Part shown: positions 44,904 through 54,254 of the stretch, in pieces
How the letters are laid out: each line of letters starts with the position of its first letter
Position numbering within the stretch: the first letter of the stretch is position 1
Assembly (NCBI RefSeq): GCF_003355005.1
Contig: NZ_CP029985.1
Coordinates: 372,001 to 436,000, forward strand
Source of the DNA: Sphingomonas sp. FARSPH
GTDB taxonomy: Bacteria; Pseudomonadota; Alphaproteobacteria; Sphingomonadales; Sphingomonadaceae
Direction: 5' to 3'
Length of the DNA stretch: 64,000 bases
The notes under the pieces: model-generated
What the model was told of the DNA's origin: nothing
The model's input: the letters and a program-made list of their open reading frames with translations, nothing else
Database searches by the model: none
Program-made: the position numbers and the translations under genes

Positions 44904-46430
44904 TCATTCCAGGCCGCCACCGAGCGAGCGGTAAAGTTCGACGAGGTTGCTGCCGCGCGACAGGCGCGTCGTCACCAGCTGCTGCTGCGCGGCATAAGCG
45001 GTACGCTGCGCGTCGAGCGTGGTGAGGAAGGAGTCGACGCCCGCGCGATAGCGCGCGTCGGACAGGCGCGCAGCGACGCTCGCCGCATTGGCGCGGGCGG
45101 TCTGCGCCGCGACCTGTTCGTCGATCGTGCCGCGCTGCGCCAGCGCGTCGGCGACCTCGCGGAACGCGGTCTGCACCGTCTTTTCGTAGGTCGCGACCGC
45201 CGCCTGCTGCGACGCCTTCGCATAGTCGAGGTTGCCGCGCAGGCGGCCGCCGTCGAACAAAGGTGCCGAGATCGAGGGTGCGCCGGTGTAGGTGAAGCTG
45301 CCGCCGGCGAAGAGGCCGCTGAGCGCGCTGCTGATCGTGCCGAGCGTCGCGGTCAGCGAGATGCGCGGGAACAGCGCCGCGCGCGCCGCGCCGATATTGG
45401 CGTTCTGCGCGATCAGCTGATGCTCCGCCTGAAGCACGTCGGGGCGGCGGAGCAGCACGTCGGAGGCAACGCCCGTCGGCAGGTTGGCGATCGTCGCGTC
45501 GCCCGTGCCCAGCCCCGTCGGCAGCATGTCGGCGGTGACGGTCGTGCCGGCGAGCAGGTTGAGCGCATTCTGATCCTGCGCGATGCGCGTCTTGAGCGCG
45601 GCGATGTCGTTGCGCGCGGACTGATAATTGGTTTCCGCCTGGCGCGCCTCCAGTTCCGAGGCGACACCGATGCGGAATTGCGCGCTGGTGAGGTCGTACG
45701 TCTGCTTGAACGCGGCCAGCGTCCCTTCCGAGATGCGCAGCTGGTCCTGATCCGACGCGAGCGTCAGCCAGGCGGTGGCGATCTCCGCGATCAGGCTGAT
45801 CCGCGTCGTGCGCTGCGCCTCTTCGCTGGCGAAATATTGTTCGAGCGCGGCACGGCTGAGGTTGCGGATACGGCCGAACAGGTCGAGCTCGAAGGCGGAG
45901 AAGCCCGCATTGACCGAATAGAACTGCAAATTCGACGAGCCGCCGGTGCCGACCGAGGCGCCGGTGCCGCCGGTACCCGCACCGGTGCCGACGCCAGAGC
46001 CGGTGCCCGCGCCCGTTCCGGCGCCCGTACCACCGGCGGCCCCGCCGGCGGCGGCGCCCGATGCGCCCACCGCGCCGAACAGGTTGTTGGTGTAGGTGCC
46101 CGACCCGCTGATCGTCGTACCCGGCACGAGATCGGCGCGCTGGACGCGATATTGCGCGCGCGCCTGCAGCACGTTGGCGGCGGCGACGCGCAGGTCGCGG
46201 TTGTTGTCGAGGCCGAGCGCGATCACGCGTTGCAGCCGCGGATCGGTGAAGAAGCTGCGCCAGCCGATCTTCGTCACGTCGGGCGCGTCGCTCGCGGCGG
46301 CGGGGTAGACGCCGCCCTGCGGCAGCGTCGCCGGCACCGCGCCGACCGGGCGCACGTATTTGGGCGCCATGTTGCAGCCGGCGAGCGTCGCGCTCGCCGC
46401 GGCGAGGAGGAGGATGGTCTTGCGGGTCAT
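44904..46430 (-). CDS. Outer-membrane efflux lipoprotein (OprM/NodT family)
   Basis: 508 residues. The lipobox LAGC gives lipidation at Cys19; the alpha-barrel and beta-strands follow, with AAANVLQARAQYRVQRADLV, ELDLFGRIRNLSRAALEQY and the second repeat LLRRPDVLQAEHQLIAQNAN. An extra Gly/Thr/Ala-rich stretch at residues 119-166 lies in extracellular loop 1 of OprM. The ATG at 46430 has an AGGGAG site ten bases upstream; a GTG nine bases before lies too close to it. It is the third gene of the RND operon and forms the exit duct. Confidence 0.94.
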   Translation of the reverse strand: MTRKTILLLAAASATLAGCNMAPKYVRPVGAVPATLPQGGVYPAAASDAPDVTKIGWRSFFTDPRLQRVIALGLDNNRDLRVAAANVLQARAQYRVQRADLVPGTTISGSGTYTNNLFGAVGASGAAAGGAAGGTGAGTGAGTGSGVGTGAGTGGTGASVGTGGSSNLQFYSVNAGFSAFELDLFGRIRNLSRAALEQYFASEEAQRTTRISLIAEIATAWLTLASDQDQLRISEGTLAAFKQTYDLTSAQFRIGVASELEARQAETNYQSARNDIAALKTRIAQDQNALNLLAGTTVTADMLPTGLGTGDATIANLPTGVASDVLLRRPDVLQAEHQLIAQNANIGAARAALFPRISLTATLGTISSALSGLFAGGSFTYTGAPSISAPLFDGGRLRGNLDYAKASQQAAVATYEKTVQTAFREVADALAQRGTIDEQVAAQTARANAASVAARLSDARYRAGVDSFLTTLDAQRTAYAAQQQLVTTRLSRGSNLVELYRSLGGGLE

Positions 46431-46435
46431 CGAAA

Positions 46436-49400
46436 TCACGCTCCCTGCGGGGCGGGCCGCCCCTCAGTGTCGTCCTGCGTGCCACCGTCATGCGGCGGCG
46501 CGCCATGGGGATCGTCGTGGGCCGCCGGCTCCGCGTGGCCGCCCTGCCCGAACAGGCGCAGGACGACGACGAAGAACATCGGCACGAAGAAGATCGCGAG
46601 GATCGTCGCCGACAGCATGCCGCCGACCACCGCGCGGCCGATCGCATTCTGGCCGCCTGCGCCCGCGCCGGTCGAGATCGCCAGCGGCAGCACGCCGAAG
46701 ACGAAGGCCAGCGACGTCATCAGGATCGGCCGCAGGCGCAGCTTCGCCGCCGCGACCGCGGCTTCGAACGGCTTCATCCCTTCCGCCATCCGTTCCTCGG
46801 CGAATTCGACAATCAGGATCGCGTTCTTCGCCGACACGCCGATCGTCGTGATCAGGCCGACCTGGAGGTAGATGTCGTTGTTGAGCCCGGTCAGCGTCGC
46901 GGCGAGCACCGCGCCGAGGATGCCGAGCGGCACGACGAGCATCACCGAGATCGGCACCGACCAGCTTTCGTAGAGCGCGGCAAGGCACAGGAAGACGATC
47001 AGCAGCGACAGGCCGTAGAGTGCCGGCGCCTGGCCGCCCGAGAGGCGTTCCTCGTAGCTGAGGCCCGTCCATTCGAGCCCGGTGCCAGGTGGCAGCTTCG
47101 CCTGGATCGCCTCCATCGCCTTCATCGCGGCGCCGGACGATACGCCGGGCGCCGGCGCACCCAGGATCTCCATCGACGGCTGGCCGTTGTAGCGCGTCAG
47201 CTGCGTCGGGGCCTGCTTCCACGACAGCGTGGAAAAGGCGGTGAACGGCGCCATCGTGCCGCTGTCGCCGCGCACGTAGAAGCTGCCGACATCCTCCGGC
47301 TTCTGCCGGTACGGCTCGTCCGCCTGGATATAGACGCGCTTGACGCGGCCGCGATCGATGAAATCGTTGACGTACGACCCGCCCCAGGCGGTCGAGATCG
47401 TGCTGTTGACGGTCGACAGGTCGAGCCCGAGCGCGCGCGCCTTGTCCTGGTCGACGTCGATCTTGAGCTGCGGCGCATCGTCGAGCGCGTTGGGGCGCAC
47501 GCCGGTGAGCGACTTGTCGCCCATCGCCATGCCCAGCATCATGTTGCGCGCGGCGACGAGCTTCTCGTGCCCGATTCCTGCTTCGTCGACGAGCTGCAGG
47601 TCAAAGCCGGTGGCGTTACCCAGTTCCTGCACCGCGGGCGGGATGACCGCGAAGATCATCGCGTCCTTGAACTGCGAGAAGGTCCCCATCGCCCGGCCCG
47701 CGATCGCCTGCGCCTTGTTCGCAGCGCCCTTGCGGTCGCTCCATTCCTTGAGCGGGATGAAGGCGATGCCGCTGTTCTGGCCCTGGCCGGCGAAGCTGAA
47801 GCCGTTGACGGTGAACACGCCCTGGACGTTGCCGCCCTCCTTTTGCAGGAAGTGGTCGCGGATCGTGTCGAGGCCCTTTTGCGTGCGCGCGGTGGTGGCG
47901 CCCGGCGGGCCCTGGACCAGCGCGATCATGATTCCCTGATCCTCGTCGGGCAGGAAGCCCGTCGGCAGACGCATGAACAGGAAGCCCATGCCGAGCACGA
48001 TCAGCAGGTAGACGAGCATCGAGCGCTTCCAGCTCTTCGCGGTGCGCACGACGCCGCGTTCGTAGCGGACCTGGCCGCGTTCGAACTTGTCGTTGAACCA
48101 GCGGAAGAAGCGCGCAAGCGGACCGTTACCCTCGACCTTATTGGCATCGTGCGGCTTCAGGATCGTCGCACAGAGCGCCGGCGTCAGGATCAGCGCGACC
48201 GCGATCGACAGGACCATCGCCGAGACGATCGTGATCGAGAACTGGCGATAGATGACGCCCGTCGAACCGCCGAAGAACGCCATCGGCAGGAAAACCGCCG
48301 ACAGCACCAGCGCGATGCCGATCAGCGCGCCGGTGATCTCGTCCATCGACTTACGCGCCGCTTCCTTCGGCGACAGGTGTTCGGTGGTGATGAGGCGTTC
48401 GACGTTCTCGACCACGACGATCGCGTCGTCGACGAGCAGGCCGATGGCGAGCACCATGCCGAACAAGGTCAGCGTGTTGATCGAATAGCCGGCCGCGGCG
48501 AGGATGCCGAAGGTGCCGAGCAGCACGACAGGCACTGCGATCGTCGGGATCAGCGTCGCCCGCCAGTTCTGCAGGAACAGGAACATGACGAGGAAGACGA
48601 GGATGATCGCCTCGACCAAGGTATGGACGACCTGCTCCACCGACAGGCGCACGAACGGCGAGGTGTCGTAGGGGTAGATGACCTTGACGTCGGACGGGAA
48701 TTGCTTGGCGATCGCGTTGACGCGTTCCTTGACCGCGGCGACCGTGGTCAGCGCGTTGGCGCCGGGGGCGAGCTTGATACCGATGCCCGACGCGGGCTTG
48801 CCGTTCCATTGCGACGAGAAGCCGTAATTCTCCGCGCCGATCTCGACCCGCGCGACGTCGCGAAGACGGACGACCGAGCCGTCGGTGTTGCTCTTCAGCC
48901 GGATCGCGGCGAATTGCTCCGGCGTGGTCAGACGCGATTCCACCGATACGGTGGCGTTGAGCATCTGTTCCTTGGGCGCGGGCTGCGCGCCGATCTGGCC
49001 CGCCGACACCTGCGCGTTCTGCGCAGTGATCGCCGACGTCACGTCCGCCATCGTCAGCGCGTAATTGTTGAGCTTCAGTGGATCGACCCAGACGCGCATC
49101 GCATATTGCGAGCCGAACACGATCGTGTCGCCGACACCGTTGACGCGCGCGAGCGGGTCCTGAAGCTTCGAGACGATATAGTCGGAGAGGTCAGAATCGT
49201 TGTGGCTGCCGTCCGCCGAATAGAGGCCGACGAACATCAGGAAGTTCTGCGTCGCCTTGGCGACGATCAGCCCCTGGCGCTGGACCTCCTGCGGCAGCAG
49301 CGGCGTCGCCGCCTGGAGCTTGTTCTGCACCTGCACCTGCGCGATGTCGGGATCGGTGCCCTGTTCGAAGGTCAGCGTGATCGTCGCCTGACCCGCCGAG

Positions 49401-49648
49401 GAGGAGGACGACGAGAAATAGCGAAGGTTGTCGATACCCTTCAGCTGCTGCTCGATGATCTGCGTCGTGGTATTTTCGAGCGTCTGGGCGTCGGCGCCCG
49501 GATAGGTCGCGGTGATCGACACCGCGGGGGGTGCGATGGCGGGGAATTGCGCGATCGGCAGGCTGCGGATCGCCAGGATGCCCGCGAGCATCGTGACGAT
49601 CGCCAGCACATAGGCGAAGATCGGGCGATCGATGAAATAGCGCGACAT
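46436..49648 (-). CDS. RND efflux pump inner-membrane transporter (AcrB/MexB, HAE1 family)
   Basis: 1070 residues, proton-driven trimeric pump for hydrophobic drugs and other substances. It begins MSRYFIDRPIFAYVLAIVTM, has GADAQTLENTTTQIIEQQLK in the porter domain and the proton-relay pair Asp-Asp in GLLVDDAIVVVENVERLI. TM12 ends in a long Gly/His/Asp-rich cytoplasmic tail (EPAAHDDPHGAPPHDGGTQD) unlike AcrB. It lies six bases before the adaptor stop and overlaps the outer-membrane gene region by only a few bases. Confidence 0.97.
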   Translation of the reverse strand: MSRYFIDRPIFAYVLAIVTMLAGILAIRSLPIAQFPAIAPPAVSITATYPGADAQTLENTTTQIIEQQLKGIDNLRYFSSSSSSAGQATITLTFEQGTDPDIAQVQVQNKLQAATPLLPQEVQRQGLIVAKATQNFLMFVGLYSADGSHNDSDLSDYIVSKLQDPLARVNGVGDTIVFGSQYAMRVWVDPLKLNNYALTMADVTSAITAQNAQVSAGQIGAQPAPKEQMLNATVSVESRLTTPEQFAAIRLKSNTDGSVVRLRDVARVEIGAENYGFSSQWNGKPASGIGIKLAPGANALTTVAAVKERVNAIAKQFPSDVKVIYPYDTSPFVRLSVEQVVHTLVEAIILVFLVMFLFLQNWRATLIPTIAVPVVLLGTFGILAAAGYSINTLTLFGMVLAIGLLVDDAIVVVENVERLITTEHLSPKEAARKSMDEITGALIGIALVLSAVFLPMAFFGGSTGVIYRQFSITIVSAMVLSIAVALILTPALCATILKPHDANKVEGNGPLARFFRWFNDKFERGQVRYERGVVRTAKSWKRSMLVYLLIVLGMGFLFMRLPTGFLPDEDQGIMIALVQGPPGATTARTQKGLDTIRDHFLQKEGGNVQGVFTVNGFSFAGQGQNSGIAFIPLKEWSDRKGAANKAQAIAGRAMGTFSQFKDAMIFAVIPPAVQELGNATGFDLQLVDEAGIGHEKLVAARNMMLGMAMGDKSLTGVRPNALDDAPQLKIDVDQDKARALGLDLSTVNSTISTAWGGSYVNDFIDRGRVKRVYIQADEPYRQKPEDVGSFYVRGDSGTMAPFTAFSTLSWKQAPTQLTRYNGQPSMEILGAPAPGVSSGAAMKAMEAIQAKLPPGTGLEWTGLSYEERLSGGQAPALYGLSLLIVFLCLAALYESWSVPISVMLVVPLGILGAVLAATLTGLNNDIYLQVGLITTIGVSAKNAILIVEFAEERMAEGMKPFEAAVAAAKLRLRPILMTSLAFVFGVLPLAISTGAGAGGQNAIGRAVVGGMLSATILAIFFVPMFFVVVLRLFGQGGHAEPAAHDDPHGAPPHDGGTQDDTEGRPAPQGA

Positions 49649-49654
49649 GAGGGC

Positions 49655-50857
49655 TTACTTCGCCTGTGCCTGGCCGCCCTGCTGCGGCTGGCCCGGTTGA
49701 CCGGGCTGCCCCGCGGCGGGCTTGGCGTTGGGATCCCACGGATGGCCCTGCACCGGCATGCCGGGGCGCAGCATCATACCGCCTTCGACGATGACCTTGT
49801 CGCCGGGCTTGATGCCGCTGGTGACGATCCAATTGTCGCCCGAAGTGCGGCTGGTTTCCAGCACGCGCGGTTCGGCCTTGTTGCCCTGGCCGATGACGAG
49901 CACGGTCGCCTTGCCACGCTCGTCGCGGCTGACCGCGCGCTGCGGCACCAGGATCGCGTTGGTCTGCGTCCCCTCGACGAGCTGCGCGCGCACGAACATC
50001 CCGGGCAGCAGCAGGCCGCGCGGATTGCCGAACAGCGCGCGGATCGTCTGCGAACCCGTCGTCGGATCGACCGTCACGTCGGCGAAGCGCAACGTCCCCT
50101 CGATCGGATAGGTGGTGCCGTCCTCGAGCAGCAGGCGCACGCGCGCATTGCCGTCGCGCGCGACCTGGCCTGCCATGATCTGCTGGCGCAGCTTGAGCAG
50201 GTCGGCGCTCGACTGCTGGATATCGACGTAGATGGGGTCGAGCCGCTGGATCGTCGCCAGCGCCTGCGTCTGCGCCGCCGAGACGAGCGCGCCGGTGGTG
50301 AAGAGCGAGCGACCGATGCGGCCGGAGATCGGCGCGCGGATCGTCGTGCGCGCCAGGTCGATCTGCGCGCTGCGCACCGCCGCCTGTTGCGCGGCGACGT
50401 CGGCACGCGCCTGCGCCGCGGTGGTCAGCGCATTCTCGTAATCCTGCCGCGCGATCGCGTTGATCTTGACCAGCTCGCCATAGCGGCGGGCGAGCGCGGC
50501 GCTCGATGCGATCGCGGCGCGGGCGCGAGCCAGCGCGGCGCGGGCGTTGGCGACCTGCGCCTGATAGGGCGAGGGATCGATGCGGTAGAGCGGCTGGCCG
50601 GCCCGCACCATGTCGCCTTCGGTGAACAACCGCGCGAGGACGAGGCCGTTGACCTGTGGCCGCACGTCGGACGTCTCGTAGGCGGCGGTACGGCCGGGCA
50701 GTTCCGATGTCAGCCGCACCGGCTGCGTCGTCACCGCGACATAACCGACCGGCGTCGGCCCCTGCGCCCCCTGCTGCTGCGGCGGTTGTTCGCCGCCCTT
50801 GCCGCAGGCCGCCAGCACCAGCGCCAGCGCCACCACTCCGTGTCGGCTGTTCATCAT
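49655..50857 (-). CDS. RND efflux periplasmic adaptor (AcrA/MexA family)
   Basis: 400 residues. The signal peptide ends in the lipobox LAAC, so it is an inner-membrane-anchored lipoprotein. It has the barrel-sandwich hybrid half-motifs GYVAVTTQPVRLTSELPGR and RAPISGRIGRSLFTTGALVS, an alpha-helical hairpin between them, and the membrane-proximal domain. The ATG at 50857 (MMNSRHG) is preferred over a start at 50899. The Gln/Pro-rich N- and C-termini (EQPPQQQ, GQPGQPGQPQQGGQ) are flexible. It is the first gene of the operon. Confidence 0.94.
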   Translation of the reverse strand: MMNSRHGVVALALVLAACGKGGEQPPQQQGAQGPTPVGYVAVTTQPVRLTSELPGRTAAYETSDVRPQVNGLVLARLFTEGDMVRAGQPLYRIDPSPYQAQVANARAALARARAAIASSAALARRYGELVKINAIARQDYENALTTAAQARADVAAQQAAVRSAQIDLARTTIRAPISGRIGRSLFTTGALVSAAQTQALATIQRLDPIYVDIQQSSADLLKLRQQIMAGQVARDGNARVRLLLEDGTTYPIEGTLRFADVTVDPTTGSQTIRALFGNPRGLLLPGMFVRAQLVEGTQTNAILVPQRAVSRDERGKATVLVIGQGNKAEPRVLETSRTSGDNWIVTSGIKPGDKVIVEGGMMLRPGMPVQGHPWDPNAKPAAGQPGQPGQPQQGGQAQAK

Positions 50858-50874
50858 GTTGCAATCCGCTAGAC

Positions 50875-50903
50875 AGTATGTGAGTGATCGTTCACTCACA
50901 CAA
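50875..50903 (-). promoter_or_regulatory. RND operon promoter overlapped by a TetR-type palindromic operator
   Basis: The minus strand reads TTGTGT (50903-50898), a 17-base spacer, and CATACT (50880-50875). A perfect palindrome with 9-bp arms TGTGAGTGA/TCACTCACA and a 4-base centre (50879-50900) fills the spacer and both hexamers' edges. The TetR gene is divergent, so binding would shut the pump promoter. Confidence 0.75.
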
Positions 50904-50959
50904 TGCTGCTACTGCGAACACGGTTTGACCGTCAAGCGCGAAGGTGAAGATTAGTTCAG

Positions 50960-51592
50960 ATGACCGACAAGACCGCGTGTTGCCCCCTTTTCCACAACCG
51001 CGCCGAACACCGTCGCCGGCTGGTGACGGATACGGCACGCAAACTGTTCATGAATCACGGTTTTCACGCGACGGGCATGGCACAGCTGGCCAAGGAATCG
51101 GGCATCGCGGTCGGCCAGATCTATCGCGATTTCGCGAGCAAGGAAGATATCGTTGCGGCCATCTGCAACGCCGATTGCCGCACGTTCATGCTCGGCGACC
51201 AGCTGCACGATGCGATGGAGGCGGGCGATTCGGAGGGCGTGCGTGCCTGGCTGCGCCACTTCGTCGACGCCGACGATCCCGGGGGCGAGGATCGCCTGTT
51301 CGCGGAGATCGTCGCGGAGGCGACGCGCAACGAGCGTATCGCCACGATCTTCCACGCGCTGCGCGAGGAGATGGAGGGCAAGCTGCGCGCGGCGCTGACG
51401 ATGCTCGCGCCGGGCGATGCGCTCGCCGCGCGGCGACGGCTGCTCGCCGACATGATCGTGACGCTGTCGCTGGGGCTCAGCTATTTCCAGCTGCTCCACA
51501 AGCCGGACGGGATGGAGGCGCTGACCGCCAAGATGCGCGAGGTGATCGACCGCGAAATCGATGCGCTGCACGCCGCGGCACAGGCGGGCTGA
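50960..51592 (+). CDS. TetR-family transcriptional regulator of the RND operon
   Basis: 210 residues. The N-terminal helix-turn-helix is DTARKLFMNHGFHATGMAQL with KESGIAVGQIYRDFASKEDI; the C-terminal helical ligand domain is variable. Two Cys (CC) follow the start. It is divergent from the pump operon with the operator between, so it is the probable repressor of both. Ligand is unknown. Confidence 0.93.
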   Translation: MTDKTACCPLFHNRAEHRRRLVTDTARKLFMNHGFHATGMAQLAKESGIAVGQIYRDFASKEDIVAAICNADCRTFMLGDQLHDAMEAGDSEGVRAWLRHFVDADDPGGEDRLFAEIVAEATRNERIATIFHALREEMEGKLRAALTMLAPGDALAARRRLLADMIVTLSLGLSYFQLLHKPDGMEALTAKMREVIDREIDALHAAAQAG

Positions 51593-51599
51593 CCCACCG

Positions 51600-52601
51600 C
51601 TAGACGCGATGATAGTCGCGGTACCAGGCGACGAAGCGCGGCACGCCGTCGTCGACCGTGGTCGCGGGCCGATAGCCCAGATCGCGCGCGGCGGCATCGA
51701 TGTCGGCGAAGGTGCGCGTGACGTCGCCGGGCTGCATCGGCAGGTCCTGGCGGATCGCCGGACGGCCGATCGCCGATTCGAGGAGACCGATGACGCGGCC
51801 CAACGGCTCGGCGCGATGGTTGCCGAGGTTGTAGACCGCATGCGGCGAGACGCTGCCCCCCGCCTTTTCCGCGCCGTCGTCCGCGGGCGCGGCATCGTGC
51901 GCGGCGACGACGCCCGCGACGATATCGTCGATGAAGGTGAAGTCGCGCTCCATCCGCCCGTGGTTGAACACGGGGATCGGCTCCCCGCGCAGGATCTTGC
52001 CGGTGAAGATCCACAACATCATGTCCGGCCGTCCCCACGGGCCGTAGACGGTGAAGAAGCGCAGCCCCGTCTGCGGCAGGCGGAACAGATGCGCGTAGCT
52101 CTCGCTCATCAGCTCGTTCGCGCGCTTCGTCGCGGCATAGAGCGACAGCGGCCGTTCGACGCGATCCTCGACGCGGAACGGCACGCGCGTGTTGCCGCCG
52201 TAGACGGAGGACGAGGAGGCGTAGACCAGGTGCGCGACGCGACGATCGCGCGCGAGTTCGAGCAGGTTGAGATGGCCGACGAGGTTCGCCTGCGCATAGA
52301 CGTCGGGCCGCTCGACCGAATAGCGCACGCCCGCTTGCGCGCCCAGGTGGACGATCCGGTCGAAATCCTGCCCCGCGAGCGCTGCGCGCAACGCAGCTGC
52401 GTCGGCGAAATCGAGATGGTGGAAGACGAACCGGTCGCCGAACGCTCCGGTCAGTTGCGCGAGCCGGGCGTGCTTCAACGCCGGGTCGTAATAATCGTTG
52501 AGCGAATCGATGCCGATCACCCGGTCGCCGCGCGCGAGCAGCGCGCGCGCGGTGGCCATGCCGATGAAGCCCGCGGCCCCGGTTACCAGCGTCGTCGGCA
52601 T
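51600..52601 (-). CDS. NAD-dependent epimerase/dehydratase (UDP-glucuronate 4-epimerase-like)
   Basis: 333-residue short-chain dehydrogenase-type enzyme. It has the NAD-binding GAAGFIG near residue 8, YASSSSVYGGN with the catalytic Ser, and the YxxxK pair in YAATKRANELM. The N-terminal GIDSLNDYYDPALKHARLAQ and HGRMERDFTFIDDIVAGVV are typical of UDP-glucuronate epimerases (UDP-galacturonate formation for polysaccharide). It converges with the TetR gene at a seven-base gap. Confidence 0.93.
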   Translation of the reverse strand: MPTTLVTGAAGFIGMATARALLARGDRVIGIDSLNDYYDPALKHARLAQLTGAFGDRFVFHHLDFADAAALRAALAGQDFDRIVHLGAQAGVRYSVERPDVYAQANLVGHLNLLELARDRRVAHLVYASSSSVYGGNTRVPFRVEDRVERPLSLYAATKRANELMSESYAHLFRLPQTGLRFFTVYGPWGRPDMMLWIFTGKILRGEPIPVFNHGRMERDFTFIDDIVAGVVAAHDAAPADDGAEKAGGSVSPHAVYNLGNHRAEPLGRVIGLLESAIGRPAIRQDLPMQPGDVTRTFADIDAAARDLGYRPATTVDDGVPRFVAWYRDYHRV

Positions 52602-52656
52602 TCGATCACCCCGTCATGCTCTGCGCGGTCGGGCTGTATGGGATGCGTCCGCTCCG

Positions 52657-53529
52657 TCAACCGTTCGCCTTCGCCAGCGCATAGGCCTGCGTGCCGTGCG
52701 TGATGACGTCGTCGCCCGGCTCGATCGCGGCGACGGGGATGTCGGGCTTCGCCTTCAACGCGGCATAGAGCGGCGCGAAGTCGGTTTCGACGGTGGTGCG
52801 CAGCAGGTCTTCGAAGCTGGGGATGACGAAGTAATTCTGCTGGAAATCGTCGATGCGATATTCGGTGCGCATGACGCGCGCGATGTCGAAGCCGATGCGG
52901 TTGGGGCTGGGATCGTCGAGCGCGAAGCGGCTTTCGGCATAGCTCGACACGATGCCCGAGCCATAGATTTTGAGGTCGTCGCCCTCGCGGATCAGGCCGA
53001 ATTCCACCGTATACCAATAGAGCCGGCCGAGATATTTGAGCGCGTCGAGCCCGAGCGCGCGCTGCCCGCCGCGGCCATAGGCCTCCAGATAGTCGGCGAA
53101 CACCGGATCGGCGAGCATGGGGACGTGGCCGAACACGTCGTGGAAGACGTCGGGTTCCTGCAGGTAATCGAGCTGGTCGGGGCGGCGGATGAAATTGCCC
53201 GCGACGAAGCGGCGGTTCGCCATATGGTTGAAGAAGACGTCGTCGGGGACGAGGCCAGGCACCGCCACCACCTGCCACCCGGTCAGCGCCATCAGCCGTT
53301 CGCTCAGTTCCGCGAAATCGGGGATCCCGGGCTTCGACAGCTTGAGCACGTCGAGCCCGCGCAGGTAGGCATCCGACGCGCGGCCCGGCAGCAGCTTGGA
53401 TTGACGCGCGAACAGCGTATCCCAAGTGGCATGCTCTTCGGCCGTGTAATGATGCCAGTCCTGCGGCACCGTCCAGTCGGCGGCGGCGCCCGACGGGGGC
53501 GAGTCGAGCATATGGGTTTCGTCGGCCAT
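52657..53529 (-). CDS. phhA: Phenylalanine-4-hydroxylase
   Basis: 290 residues. Converts phenylalanine to tyrosine with tetrahydropterin and oxygen. The iron ligands are the two His in HDVFGHVPML and the Glu in WYTVEFGLI. Substrate-site features are RRPDQLDYLQEPD and GSGIVSSYAES. The pterin-recycling enzyme is not in this window. Its start is only 26 bases from the divergent DUF2459 gene. Confidence 0.96.
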   Translation of the reverse strand: MADETHMLDSPPSGAAADWTVPQDWHHYTAEEHATWDTLFARQSKLLPGRASDAYLRGLDVLKLSKPGIPDFAELSERLMALTGWQVVAVPGLVPDDVFFNHMANRRFVAGNFIRRPDQLDYLQEPDVFHDVFGHVPMLADPVFADYLEAYGRGGQRALGLDALKYLGRLYWYTVEFGLIREGDDLKIYGSGIVSSYAESRFALDDPSPNRIGFDIARVMRTEYRIDDFQQNYFVIPSFEDLLRTTVETDFAPLYAALKAKPDIPVAAIEPGDDVITHGTQAYALAKANG

Positions 53530-53555
53530 GGCCGCAGCCTAACAGAAGGTATCGG

Positions 53556-54254
53556 ATGAAACTATACATGCGATGGGCGGCGCGGATCGTGGTGCGACGT
53601 GTGGGGGGCATCGCTTCGGCGGCGCTGCTGATCCTGCTCGCTTATGCCGCGGCGGGGCTGGTCGGCGGCGCGCTGCCCGCCAACGCCGAATGGCGCGCGC
53701 CGGCAACCGGCGTGCCGATCTGGGTCGAATCAAACGGCGTCCATGTCGGGCTGGTCCTGCCGAAGGTCGCCGCGGGCACCGACCTGCGACCACTGGCGCC
53801 CGGAGCCGACATCCGCGACCCGCGTTACGCAGCCTATGACCATCTCGCGATCGGCTGGGGCGAACGTGCCTTTTTCCTCGAGACGCCGACCTGGGCGGAC
53901 GTCCGGCCACGCACCGTCATCGCCGCGGCGATCGGCAGCGATGCGGCGCTGCTCCATGTCGAGCACGTGCCCGGCCCGATCGGCAGCGCACGCCGCATCG
54001 TGCTGCGCCCCGAGGAGTATCGCCGGCTGGCGGCCTTCGTTCAGGCAACCTTCAAGCCCGGCAGTCGTATATTACAGCACTATGACAGGAACGACGCCTT
54101 CTACCCCGCCTTCGGCCATTACAGCGCGCGCTACACCTGCAACAGCTGGGTCGGCGACGCGTTGCGCCATGCCGGTGTGCGGGTAGGCCGATGGACGCCC
54201 TTTCCCGTCACGATCCTGGGGTGGTTTCCCGCACAGCCGCGGCCCGCGGCCTAG
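53556..54254 (+). CDS. DUF2459-family protein
   Basis: 232 residues with one N-terminal hydrophobic segment (IASAALLILLAYAAAGLVGG) and then the characteristic VPIWVESNGVHVGLVLPK, WGERAFFLETPTWADVRP and HYSARYTCNSWVGDALRHAG. The family (also TIGR02117) is conserved in proteobacteria but functionally unknown; the last motif with the Cys and the earlier His are candidate catalytic residues (NlpC/P60-like arrangement is speculation). It overlaps the next gene by 64 bases. Confidence 0.9.
   Translation: MKLYMRWAARIVVRRVGGIASAALLILLAYAAAGLVGGALPANAEWRAPATGVPIWVESNGVHVGLVLPKVAAGTDLRPLAPGADIRDPRYAAYDHLAIGWGERAFFLETPTWADVRPRTVIAAAIGSDAALLHVEHVPGPIGSARRIVLRPEEYRRLAAFVQATFKPGSRILQHYDRNDAFYPAFGHYSARYTCNSWVGDALRHAGVRVGRWTPFPVTILGWFPAQPRPAA

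Noticed and set aside
46490..50872. A 1460-codon open frame on the plus strand
   Set aside because: It is antisense to the RND permease and adaptor genes. Its composition is dominated by Arg, Asp and His, as expected of the complement of GC-rich codons, and it has no domain signature.
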